Of a stretch of DNA of 64,000 nucleotides, positions 11,891 to 22,159 are shown piece after piece. How positions within the stretch are numbered: the stretch's first letter is position 1; every line of letters begins with the position of its first letter. The DNA is from Xiphydria camelus (Eukaryota > Arthropoda > Insecta > Hymenoptera > Xiphydriidae). Position numbers and translations under genes: made by a program. The stretch covers positions 15,100,876 through 15,164,875 of the forward strand of contig OY783198.1 in NCBI GenBank assembly GCA_963678675.1, given 5' to 3'. A model generated the notes under the pieces. It had not been told where the DNA came from. It saw only the letters and a list, made by a program, of their open reading frames with translations, and searched no databases.

Positions 11891-12660
11891 ACGTTAGTAT
11901 TACAGATTTTAATTCCATTTTAACATTTAACCATCGGTGCCATTAGTATACATGTACTTACATGTAGCCTGATGAATTTCATGTGCCAGATATTATATAA
12001 TAGTCTCATTTACGCCATTTCTTGGCCCGTATATGATATCACTTTATCTCTAGCAGATTACTTTTCATTATCGCGTTTCCAGCATTTAATTCAGAGGTGC
12101 GGCCCCTAGGCCTATTGTCAAAGTAGAGTCAGATATATTGTTATAGTTCAATAAACAAAAAGAATAGATATCTCTAATTTAATTCTTTACTGCGACATTC
12201 GTTCGTAGTCAAAGGTATTTAATTATTATTTTTATCTTATCGGCCCTTTGGAACAATGGATTTGCATTTGACGTAATTCATTGCCAGAATACCGTGCACT
12301 CATGATATTGATGTCAAATTTAATATTATTTATTTTTATTAGCAAATGAGATGAAATACATGTATCTCTTACAATTAATAGAAATAGTTTGTGACATGTT
12401 ATTAGAGTTTAAACGTTTCTAGTAGTGATACTCATCGAAAAAGTGTTTAAAACATAGTGATTTCTTACATCAAGAACACCTTACTATTGCTACTTCCGTA
12501 CAGCCTTCAATTTCACATTTCAATAGAGACGAATTCTCAAATGCAAAAGGAACAGGATTGTCAAATTGTTCAGGTTTTTCATTTGTATAATTGCTTTTGA
12601 ATCAAGCATATCGAAACAAGTTTTGATACCATGGCGAAGATAATTGATTATCTAAATATA
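11891..12660. other. AT-rich non-coding stretch
   Basis: No genes, RNA genes or paired repeats recognised. Confidence 0.4.
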
Positions 12661-13403
12661 ATCTACTAGGGGGCATCTGCCCCCTGCTCGCTTCGCTCGC
12701 CAACCCCCGGGGGGCTATCGCCCCCGCGCGGCTGTCGCGGCGCTCCCCCAAGTTTGTTGGGGACGGCGGTCGGTCAACGGACTTATCTCGCGACGCTTCG
12801 CATCGCTCGAATTCGACAAAACGCCGGCCAAACGGATAGACGGGCCTAGGGTAATGGAATGCAGGATAAGATGAAAAGAAGTATGAATTTCTCTCTATTT
12901 CTCTCTATTCTATAAAATAGTTTTTCGGGTCGACGCTCTCCACCCTGCCTTACTCAGCGCTCCGTTCCACCGCTCTCTACCGTCCGTGGCACTATTTATA
13001 TTATATTATGAGACGACGCAGTGTCGCATCTCCACTAAGAGGACAAAAGAAAGAAACCAGTCATCCATATCATGATCCCCGTATGCCCTTTTAGTTAGTT
13101 CCCTTGAGAGTGTGAGAGTTTTTTCCAAGCGCATTCTGATAAAGAATATTTTTTGTAGTGAGTGCTTTTACTTAATTCCAAACTCCCATTTCCTACGTCA
13201 ATGAATACTGAACATTTTTTCGTGTGTATTAATTTATAATTATTATTATATATGGCAAAAACCGGTTAAAAGAAATAAACTTCTTGAGGAGGAGTGGAGG
13301 AGTAGGAGGAAGAGGTGGTGGCGGAGGAGGAGGAGGAGAAGGAGGAAGACATAAATTGTCGTAGAGTTTTTTCCGTCATGGTAATAGAAGCCGACGATAT
13401 GTA
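12661..13403. repeat. GC-rich palindromic block and partial dispersed repeat
   Basis: 12666-12780 is strongly GC-rich with short palindromes (GGGGGCATCTGCCCCC, CGCTTCGCTCGC), a sharp change from the AT-rich flanks. GAATTCGACAAAACGCCGG at about 12808 and the following ~45 bases recur at about 31090. TCTATTCTATAAAA with GGGTCGACGC near 12910 recurs inversely near 31270-31305. A purine-rich GGA microsatellite lies at 13288-13350. No gene is supported. Confidence 0.6.
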
Positions 13404-13445
13404 AAGGCGCGTATACATCGCGAGCCGAGCGTGAGCCATCCATTT

Positions 13446-14453
13446 AAATGAATGCTTCCAAGGAACTTCTCAACTAAACAGAAGAGTGTTCAGTGTCATT
13501 GTCCCCACTGAAAATAATAATGACTATAGAAGTCAATGAATTTAATACTTCTATGCATTATAAAAATGTATTTCATCAAAATGTTTAAGAGAAAAAACCC
13601 CTTTAATAATTAATAGAAGGTGAATTAAAGTATCATAGTTTCATTGTATATTACAATTTTCAAGAAAATAATAGAATAAAAATGAAAACTACATTGAACA
13701 GTTAATGATAATTAGAATGAAAACAATGTTTATATATTATATTATTTATTCTAATTCCTTAATATTAATAGGATATAAGCCACATATAATTCGTTATTGA
13801 GATTAATGTATATACAAGGTGTAATAAGACTGCTAATTGGGATGGCCTTTACATTATTTGTTTGATGACATTTGTGGAAAAAACCGGAGCTGTCGTATCT
13901 AAAATGATCAACTTCTACTATGTATATGCTGTCACTAAATAGCTTTCGAATGATAGCAAAGTATTCAAATCTACAGTAACAATTAGGTTGTTCACATCGA
14001 CAATTTCAATATTTGACGAAGCACCTAATCGAACCCATTTGGTAACTCCATCATCATAATAGTTGCAAAAAGTATAGGACTACTTCATAGATTTGTTAAA
14101 TAATGTTAAAAAAATTCTGTAATTATTTTCATTCGTCTCATAAGGAAGAAATTATTAAGGCACTGCAACAATTTGAAGTAGCAAAATTAGCATTGTCTTC
14201 AGTGTCAAATTGAATATAAAATTTTCGGTCTTTGCGTTCACCAGAAAAACCGACAGGAGACGGATCGCCATGAGTGGCTCTTGAGCCGCTCGCGGAGATC
14301 CACGGGAGGCGGATCACCGTGAGCGGCTCACGAGCGGCTCAAAGCCGTTCGTTGGGCGCTCTAAACCATGTCCCAATCAAGCGAACGCGAACCACTCGGC
14401 TCGCAGATGTATCCGGCTGATCGTTGGAAGTTCCTTGGAGAAGCATTCATTTA
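13446..14453. mobile_element. Fold-back element inside the 13404-17651 element
   Basis: AAATGAATGCTTCCAAGGAA at about 13447 pairs with TTCCTTGGAGAAGCATTCAT ending near 14450. Near the right arm, 14260-14360 contains several GAGCCGCTC / GAGCGGCTC motifs resembling the ends of the enclosing element. The centre is AT-rich and non-coding. Confidence 0.6.
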
Positions 14454-15192
14454 AGGGGTTAGGTCCACTTATGGCAAGCGAATGTATGAGATTTTCTCCA
14501 TTTTTTTCGGCAGCATAATAAATATTTATTTGAAAACGATTAATACTGTTGATTAGTACATGTTTTCAAGTACTTGTACAAATTTTGTCATAAAAAAAGA
14601 TTTCAAAATGGCGGAGCCGCAGCTGTTTTCCGGAAGTGCCTTTTTTTGAGCATCAGTGGCGGTGGACATAATAACCCGGAAACAGTTCATCCAAAATTAA
14701 AATTTGAAAAAGATTTGGTTAGTATATTGTATTGGCTTGTGCTTGAACGAAGGATTTGTCAAAATTATGATTTTTTTTTTAAATGGCAGCACTTTTTACA
14801 GTCACATTTTTAAAGGTCTTCAATTTTCGGTTTTTTCTGTGTAAAAAAAATTTGTCCACAAACAATGAAAATCCGTCGTTCAAGCACAAGCTATTATCAT
14901 GACAAACAAGCAGAAAAAAATTTGGTGATGTTCGATTTACTAGATTTTGAGTAATCGTGTCCACCGCAAAGGTGTTTTTTGAAAAACACGATTTTGAGAT
15001 AATCGCGTTTAAAGTTTTGAGCTGCGCGGTCGAGCGGCGAGGCGGCGCGTTATAAATGCCTATAACTCCGGTTCTAATGCTCTGATCATTATACAATTTG
15101 GTGAGCATATTCTTGAAGGCTTATTATTAACGAATATGCGAAAAAAAATTTTTCGATTCTCCCGACCCTGACAAGTGGACCTAACCCCTTAA
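14451..15192. mobile_element. TTAA-flanked MITE
   Basis: TTAA then GGGGTTAGGTCCACTT (14455-14470) is mirrored by AAGTGGACCTAACCCC (15173-15188) then TTAA. A four-base TTAA duplication is the hallmark of piggyBac-type transposition, although the terminal GGGG is not the canonical CCC start, so the superfamily is inferred. Two open frames inside (14574-14813 plus, 14779-15108 minus) show no motif and are not called as genes. Confidence 0.75.
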
Positions 15193-15511
15193 TAGTGCAG
15201 GATAATTAGACATTGACCCGGACATTTAAAATAACAAGGTAAATATTGGTGAAAATGTTGAGTATAGTGTTCTGATTGATACCCCAGAATTCCCAAAAAA
15301 TTCATCTTGGGGAAAATCCGCCATTTTGAAAAAATCACCGTTATCTTGGATTTGTCGAGTTTTAAGCATAGCGACTGAACCGATCATCAGATTATATTCG
15401 TTTTTGCGCCAAATTACTTCATTTAGGCTACGGTATCTTCGAAAATACTAAAATTAATAAATATAGAACAATTTTGGTGCTCGAGAAAGAATATTATTTA
15501 TTTAAATGCTA
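15193..15511. other. Non-coding spacer downstream of the broken gene
   Basis: Between the TTAA-flanked MITE and the truncated 3' end of the minus-strand gene. Nothing recognised. Confidence 0.4.
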
Positions 15512-17355
15512 TTAACGTAGCTGCTGCGCCTTTCTGCATATCTCCACGGCGAATAGAAGACCGGTGTAAATCGTAGTAGGATTGGAAGGCGAAAGGTTGA
15601 CGAACAGCAATGGAAGAACTTTAGTGGTCTTGAACTCTTCTTTAGAACTTACTGCGTCCATAAATCCATTCCAGCCAGGCCCTAGAGTTTCTCGGAGGTG
15701 GTATCCCCACATCTACAGCATATCAATGAGATTGGCTTCCTTGGCTGAGGCAGGTTCTGGAAGAGCAGCGCTAACGTCTTCCGCAACGATAAGTGCTGTA
15801 CCGATTCTGGGTTTTTCATAAGGTACCAACTCCATTGTACCTAGAGACCTCAACTCTGCTGTCGGAAGTGATTGGTTAGTTCTTGAAATCGGATCGCTTG
15901 CCTTAATGGCTTGTGAAGGCGTTATGCACCTTATCCCTCCCATGTCGTGAAAGGTGCCATGACCATCTAAAGTCTTCACGTTGTGATCAGCATTGTCGAA
16001 TACAAACTGTACAAATGCACCTTTGTCCACTGATGGCTCACTGTTCCGTGCAACTGCATCCTCAAAACGAATCGTTTCCGAGTACGACGCACATACACCA
16101 AGTCTGGAAAGCATATCAAGTAACAGCCTCGAGCCATATCGTCGATAAAGGATGACTCCTACTCCATGTTGTAAAGGAGAAACGAACGAACGTGGTCGGG
16201 CAGCAGCAACTATCGAATGTGCGATTGTTGTGGCTTTTGTTTTTGTAACGGTGTCTTCATCGAATGATTTCCGAGTTTGAAGAACAGTTTTCAGAAGACG
16301 TTGTAGAGCGGTCGGGATCAAATCCTCATTTCCAGAGGATATTTGTTCTGCTGTTGGATAGGTGGAACAGTCGTAAACTTAGGACCGTATTTCTTGGCGG
16401 ATAATTCTCGCCGCGGTTTCCACAATTCTCATATTTTCTTCTGTTTCATCGTTCTTCCTCTCTCTGTACCACGCTTCATTGATAACTTGATGAGCTTTCC
16501 CTGTGAAGCAGGCGACGCTACCCTTTCCAATTTGCTCGGTAATAATGATCCTCTTTCCCCGTAAAAATTCTGTAGTTTTCTCTTTAGATGCTTTTCACTA
16601 TACGGTTCCTCTTCAGGGCAGGTGTTTGCCATAAAGTCCATAAGTTCCCGGAACGTGTGCTGGCACTCTTCATTGCTCACAAGGTAATCACAAAGCATTT
16701 GAAACCCCTTTAGCTTGCCCTGGTCTTCAACGCGTCCACCACGACATGAAGATTTACCTGAAGACGCCCTTGAAAACGCTTTTGGTTGGTAGGTAGGTCG
16801 ACGCGAGCCTATCCGGCAAAACGTCGCGTAGCAGTCACGGTGGTATCGAGCCTCAGCAGCCATTAGACCGTTCTCGATGCATAATCTTCGAGAAACTTCT
16901 TCGCCCCATGAATCAGCTCGGTCTACAACTATTGCACGTATAGTATGTATCATGTATACATCACAGACAGTTCTAAATGGTACTTGGCGGTCTGGATGCT
17001 TTTCCTTCTCGCAAACGTCAATGTTCTGTCCACAAAACATGCATTTTTTTTCAATCAAATACGTCACTCGCGCAGCTCAGGCGACTGCTTCGTTTCGGTT
17101 GCTGTGCACCTGCACCGTCAGTGTGTGAAGGTACGCGACGCGTGTAAGCCTTCCTACAACTCTCATGCACTTTAACATTTTTTTTCCCTCAAGTAACGCC
17201 GCAATGTCATCGTTTCTTTCCTTACTCATCCAGCATAAAGTGTCCAGGTCCCTATTCACATCAACAAACTTACTACTTTTAAGACCTTTGCACAAAACGC
17301 ACACGATACTGTCCGACGTGGATTCCATAATGAAAAAATAATAATTTTCACACAA
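15512..17355 (-). pseudogene. Broken copy of an unnamed Cys-rich protein family
   Basis: Reading the minus strand, a first segment (17355-17077, probable start Met at 17328) holds VCVLCKG and ends at an in-frame TGA (17077-17079). The same frame continues from 17067 with CMFCGQNIDVC, a basic linker and ARYHRDCYATFC, the spacing of a zinc-binding region. Near 16440 the frame shifts and resumes through 16321-15713 with AAARPRSFVSPLQHGVGV, YRRYGSRLLLDMLSRLG, FVQFVFDNADHNVKTLDG and GTFHDMGGIRCITPS, then an in-frame TAG (15713-15715) and a short C-terminal piece ending PTTIYTGLLFAVEICRKA. From memory these motifs resemble uncharacterised multi-copy proteins predicted in arthropods and cnidarians. 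No enzymatic function is assigned. Two stops and one frameshift make this copy a pseudogene. It lies inside an element with matching termini. Confidence 0.7.
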
Positions 17356-17651
17356 AATTGATAAATCCCCGCACTAAATAAATAAAATTGGATGCTCGGT
17401 TGACTCGCTATGCTTAAAATTCGAATATTCCAATATGGAGCCAGTTTTTACCAGATAGCGGATTTTCCCCAAGATAGATTTTTTGGGAATTTTGGGATTT
17501 CAATTAAGACATTATCCGTAACATTTTTACCAATTTTTAGCTTGTTATTTCAAACGTCCGGGTTCGGCCAAATTTTTGTCTTATTTGCCTACATTATAAA
17601 TGGACGGCTCACCAGCGGCTCACGCTCGGCTCGCAGATGTATACGCGCCTT

Positions 17652-18094
17652 AATAATCTGCTCGGCTCTGCTCGGCTGCTCGGCTGCTCGGCTGGCTTGC
17701 ACCGAACCGATCGACGATCGATAGCATACTGCATCCCATTGGCGGCCAACGCGTGGTGGAGGGACGCCCTAGTCGAGCTCCATAGCGATGTTACCATCGA
17801 CGGCAATCGCGCGAGGAAGACTCTTTGGCCAAGCGAACGTTGAGACGCAGTTCAGTGAGGGGACGCAGGGCGACTCACCGCAGATTTTGTAACCCATAGA
17901 AATCTATATAAGAGAGCGAATGTTCGGACGCAGTGTGAGGTGGCGTAGTTTTCACGCGCCGTGAATCTGCGAGAGCCTGTGAAGGTCTGCGGTCGAAACA
18001 CAAAACCGGACGTGATTTTTCGTTCTTGAACTTTAGTTTAAGATGGCATAATGCCGAGTTTACACACTTGCCAAACGTTTGTGCAGACTTAAAA
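17652..18094. repeat. Dispersed repeat fragment and non-coding sequence
   Basis: CTGGCTTGCACCG near 17690, ATCGACGATCGATAGCATAC and CATCCCATTGGCGGCC recur in the same order near 31137-31215, about 13 kb away and in the same orientation. A CGGCTGCTCGGCTGCTCGG microsatellite precedes it. No gene recognised. Confidence 0.65.
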
Positions 18095-18730
18095 TATTAT
18101 TATTATTAGTACTAAATAATAATTTAAAAAATATATTATTGTATTATTTGTATTATAATTTAATATTTTGTGAACGATTCCTATCTGAATTTCATCCGCG
18201 GAGTTAATTTGGTAAATAATTTAAATAAAATCATTTTCGGAGTGAATTTCACTCCGGACGGAATTAAATTGATTAAAAATCATCCACTCCGCATTCACTC
18301 CGCAAATCATTCCTCATTTAACTCCAGATTTTTTATAAATAATTTAAATAAAATCCTTTTCGGAGTGAATTTCACTCCGGACGGGATTAAATTAATTAAA
18401 AATCATCCACTCCGCATTTACTCCGCAAATCATTCCGCATTTAACTCCCGATTTTTTTTACAGTGTACGCAACACTACACTATCACGAAAATCGGTAGTT
18501 AAATGCGGAGTGATTTGCGGAGTGAATGCGGAGTGGGTGATTTTTAATTACTTTAATCCCGTCCGGAGTGAAATTCACTCCGAAAAAGATTTTATTTCAA
18601 TTATTTATAAAATTAACTCCGCGGATGAAATTCAGATAGGAATCGTTCACAAAATATTAAATTATAATACAAATAATACAATTAAATTATTATTACTTTC
18701 ATTATTACTTTAGTACTAATAATAATATTT
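18095..18730. mobile_element. Fold-back array with GGAGTGAATTTCACTCC core
   Basis: TGAACGATTCCTATCTGAAT at 18171 is mirrored by ATTCAGATAGGAATCGTTCA at 18631-18649, and the pairing continues outward through AT-rich sequence to about 18095 and 18730. The left half holds two direct copies (~125 bp, starting near 18213 and 18337), and one inverse copy forms the right half. Each contains the palindrome GGAGTGAATTTCACTCCGGA. The centre (~18462-18492) contains ACAGTGTACGCAAC. Frames across it are repeat artefacts. Confidence 0.8.
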
Positions 18731-19345
18731 TAAAAATATTACAGTATTATTATTACTATTATTATTACTATTATTTCCTAAAAATATTACTCGTAAAAAT
18801 ATTATTTGCATGACCGTTGTCAAGATTAATGTGAATCATACGACAGTTTTGAGTTCAATGAATTTCTTGTCATTGAAAATAAAGAGTTTTATTTTTGAAT
18901 TTGATAAGCCTAATAATTTATCGTTACTAACTCGAGATTAGTGTCCATGGGTTTGTTAAATGATCAATTAGGTATTGATACCATGTGTATATGATACTTT
19001 AATTTTTCAACTATGTAACATAGTGAATTTTAATTTATTACACTGTTATTATTTGCAATTTTCCAGAAAAGAATTTTTTTGTCAAATACAAATTTATTTC
19101 AAGGTTAAGCATTGTATTTAAATGTTTTTGTGAATTTTATTGTATTTAATTGATAATGTGAATTTTTGTGAATTAAATCTATATTCACTCCGAAATTGAT
19201 GCGAAATCACTCCGCAATCAATCCGCTGAAAAAAACTCCATGTTCACTCCGTCCGCGGAGTTCTTCTTTTTGTCACTCCGAAATTTCGAGTGATGGGAGT
19301 GAAAATTCACTCCGGATTCTCTCCCGATTTTTTACAGTGTATGCA
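18731..19345. repeat. AT-rich spacer and a diverged partial copy of the CACTCC array
   Basis: 18731-19180 is AT-rich with no recognised feature. 19195-19345 repeats the vocabulary of the preceding array (TTCACTCCG, GTCCGCGGAGTT, AAAATTCACTCCGGA) and ends ACAGTGTATGCAAC, like the motif at the centre of that array. It is probably the far end of a larger, related element. Confidence 0.5.
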
Positions 19346-20045
19346 ACTAGATTTGATCTAAAGCCCGTTTAACCTTCAAGGGTTACTACATTCTATAGCG
19401 GTAAAAATCGAATATCCAAACTATAATTTAGGACTGCTATTCTATTGAAAAACAATGAGCGGATAAACCCTCCTCGCATTTGGGCCGTAGACCAGTGTGT
19501 TGGAGAAATGCGACACTCCTCGGGACCCTTTGAACCATAAATTAGATCCGAAAAAGTTCGAGATTCCTGGCCGGGACCAGGGCCGACCACTTGAGTTTCC
19601 TCGGTTCCGATGGGCTTTGAAGCATTGCACCGGAGAGGTCTGCCTGCGCAGGTTACTTATACAGACAAACCTGAGTGTACATGTGGTCACATATACACTC
19701 AGGTTTGCCTGTATAAGCGACCGGCGCAGCCTTCTTTCGCACTACCCAGAGTACGCAGCTCACTTCACCCACGCTGTTCACCTTACTCTGAGTCACCGCA
19801 CGTCACACTGCGTCTCAACGTTCGCTTGGCCTTTCTCTCCCCTGATAGCCAAGCATGACTTCCACCCAAGCGTCACGTGGTGGCACCACGTCTTGTTGGC
19901 ACGGGAGATTCACTGTGCCGCCACCGAGTGATTGTCATTGAGTGACGTTACTGGGATGCCACTGAGTGATTGTCACTGGGTGACGTTACTGTGACGCCAC
20001 TGTGACTTAATCTTTTAAAAAATCCAAATTGTTCAGTAAAAATTA
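19346..20045. repeat. Non-coding stretch with a hairpin and a short tandem repeat
   Basis: 19652-19718 is a near-perfect hairpin: TTATACAGACAAACCTGAGT against ACTCAGGTTTGCCTGTATAA around GTGGTCAC. 19918-20005 is a ~38 bp tandem repeat (GCCACTGAGTGATTGTCACT type, slightly over two copies, sharing GTGACGTTACTG). No gene is supported, although several overlapping open frames cross the region. Confidence 0.65.
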
Positions 20046-20570
20046 TATTAGGTGTTGGAATTAATTCGTAGCGTTTTTTTAATGAAAAAATATTATCATG
20101 CCCAAACTTTTAAGACATTTTCCTACTGTTGATAAGTCAACTCCCAATGACGTACAATTAATTGTAAGAAATTCTTTATAAGCTGTGTTGGACATGGGTC
20201 TTGATGGACTAATGCCTCCAAATCATTATCTTCACATTTGTTCGGCTCGATCCTTATCATCCAAGTCAAAATCACCAGCTTTAAAACGTGCAAACCACTT
20301 CCGTCGCGTTTGCTCGGCTAGAGCATGTACACTTCCACTAAAATACGATATGAGCTTCAGCTGCACTTTTGTTCATATTAAAATAACAAAGCAAAACTCC
20401 CCGCAAGAACACTTTATTCGGCACAAATTTTGACATATTCAATAAATTATAAAGTGTTGTTATTTATGATTTGAAAAAAGGTTATGAACGGCAAATGACG
20501 TCCTATGATAGCTGTTTACGATACTGTCGGTAACAACGAAATAGTATACTGTATGTCCGTCTCTGTACTG

Positions 20571-21516
20571 TGTGATGTGGAGAATCGCTCCGCGTCACAA
20601 AAAGGGTGCACTCGGGCCCCTTTCGAAAAATGCGCGCGAATCGGTTAGCGATAAGGCCGCGCGAAGCGTCACGAGCGCGATCGTGGCGAGAAGGCAGCGA
20701 GTTTTAGCAGTCAGTTTGGCGATAGCGTTAGTCGAGTGGGCTTCGTGAGTAACGAGAAGAGCGATCAATCAAGAATCCCAAGAACGTGTTGTGGGAAGAT
20801 AGAGACGAGGAGCCAAGACGAACCTCCACCGAGAGAGAGCCGTAGCGAGACCGAGAGAGAGCGAGAGTCATCCCCGGAGGTCGAGACCGGTGTCGAGAGG
20901 GATCCCGGATCCGCAGCCCCGGAGCCGAGAAGCCGGGACGAGCCCCGCCAAGGACGACCGCTGCAGCCCCGGTACGCTCCCCCTTTCTTGCGCCCGACCT
21001 CCGACTCGCCTTCGCGCCGTATCGCTCCGTTAGCGCCTCCGCGCGAGCGTTTCGCTTCGTACGCGAATCGAGGGGTGTCCGTTGCTTCGTTCGGCACCAC
21101 TCTGCCGATTTTCTGTGGCCAGCGACCACGAACGTTGTTCGGGGACCACCGTTTAGTCCTCGGCCGAATAAACGATTTTCTGTTGTGTTTGAACGTAGTC
21201 GACTCTCTTTTTCGCGAGCCTATCCGCGAATCCGTCCTCCCGGGTCCCAGTCCGCGCACCTCGAACCGCCCCTTTACCATTCGCTAGAGGTAGCCGAGCC
21301 CGACGGAGATCGGATCGTTTCCGATCTCCCAGCTTTGATCCGCTCCCGATCTCCTGGAGATCGGTCGTGGTCGGGGAGCCCGTTCGCCTCCCTATCGTGG
21401 TGCATCCGTTGCATCTGGCGCCCATCGTTCGTTCGGTAGTCGTGCGTGCGGAATCCGAACCGTCTGATTGTGCGTAGCGGAGGGAACTGAGGGCCCTCAC
21501 CGAACGCTACGTCATA
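20571..21516 (+). repeat. 5' LTR of element 1
   Basis: Starts TGTGATGTGGAGAATCGC and ends CTACGTCATA; matched by 29113-30061. GC-rich. Exact termini are uncertain by a few bases, because TGT...TCA two bases shorter would also fit. The long open frames within it are not conserved proteins. Confidence 0.92.
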
Positions 21517-21519
21517 AAT

Positions 21520-21536
21520 TGGCGCCCAACGTGGGG
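21520..21536 (+). other. Primer-binding-site-like sequence of element 1
   Basis: TGGCGCCCAACGTGGGG lies three bases after the 5' LTR, the usual position and composition of a tRNA primer-binding site in Ty3-like elements. The tRNA was not identified. Confidence 0.8.
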
Positions 21537-22159
21537 CTGCCGCCGTTGAATAAATCGTTCCTCCGCGAATCGTCGATTCGACGCGTCCGCTAACCGTCGC
21601 GAATCGTCGTTGCGAATAATTCGAAACTCTCGCGAGTTCGAATTCGTATCGGCGGAGGACAGTTTTTGCGTTACCTCGGAGGCTGGGACGAGGACGAAGC
21701 TATCATCGCCGCGCTTTCGACTGCGTCGTTGTTGTTTTTTTTCTCTTTTTCTTTCGCTATTCGCGTCCCTTCTTGCGTGCGTTTCCGACTAGGTGTGAGC
21801 GGCTCGACCGTTACGGAGTCAAGCGGACTTTTCGCACATCGAGGAGCGGGACGATTCCCACCAGCTCACCGACGAGTAATAGTATTAGTAAGAGGTGTAA
21901 GAGTGCGGCGTGACTTCGACACGCGTGCAGCGCCGGAGATCCACTTTACTGACCGCGGCGAATAACCGGTGGATCCTCGCCGCCTGGGCCATCACCCAGA
22001 AATGCGTGTGAACAGCTGATCGGCCATCGCACCAACCCCGTGAGATATCGAAGCGATTCCGGGCTCGGTCAGCTGAGCGATCGACGACTGAGTCGTCGAG
22101 CACGCACGCGAGCGGATTGAAGTGCGGGGTCCGATCCACGGGAGTGACGCCGAGAGACG
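21537..22159 (+). other. Untranslated leader of element 1
   Basis: Between primer site and first gag ATG. GC-rich with many short overlapping open frames, none with a recognisable motif. Confidence 0.6.

Larger units (their letters stand above)
13404..17651 (-). mobile_element. 4.2 kb element with matching termini carrying an unnamed gene
   Basis: GGCGCGTATACATC followed by GCGAGCCGAGCGTGAGCC at 13406 is matched in inverted form at 17607-17650 (GGCTCACGCTCGGCTCGC, GATGTATACGCGCC). Alignment continues inward to CCATTTA/TAAATGG, giving TIRs of about 50 bp. Inside are a ~1 kb fold-back element (13446-14453), a TTAA-flanked MITE (14451-15192) and a broken minus-strand gene (15512-17355) that is the only protein candidate. 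If the termini are genuine, the gene is the element's cargo or transposase, which I cannot assign to a named superfamily. Alternatively the termini are a later short repeat that happens to flank the gene. Confidence 0.55.

Noticed and set aside
15582..16155. Plus-strand frames in the unnamed gene region
   Set aside because: Shadows of the minus-strand gene, which carries the conserved motifs.
20736..21287. 183-residue frame and its complements within the 5' LTR (also in the 3' LTR)
   Set aside because: High GC opens several frames on both strands. No protein motif; position and duplication are explained by the LTR.
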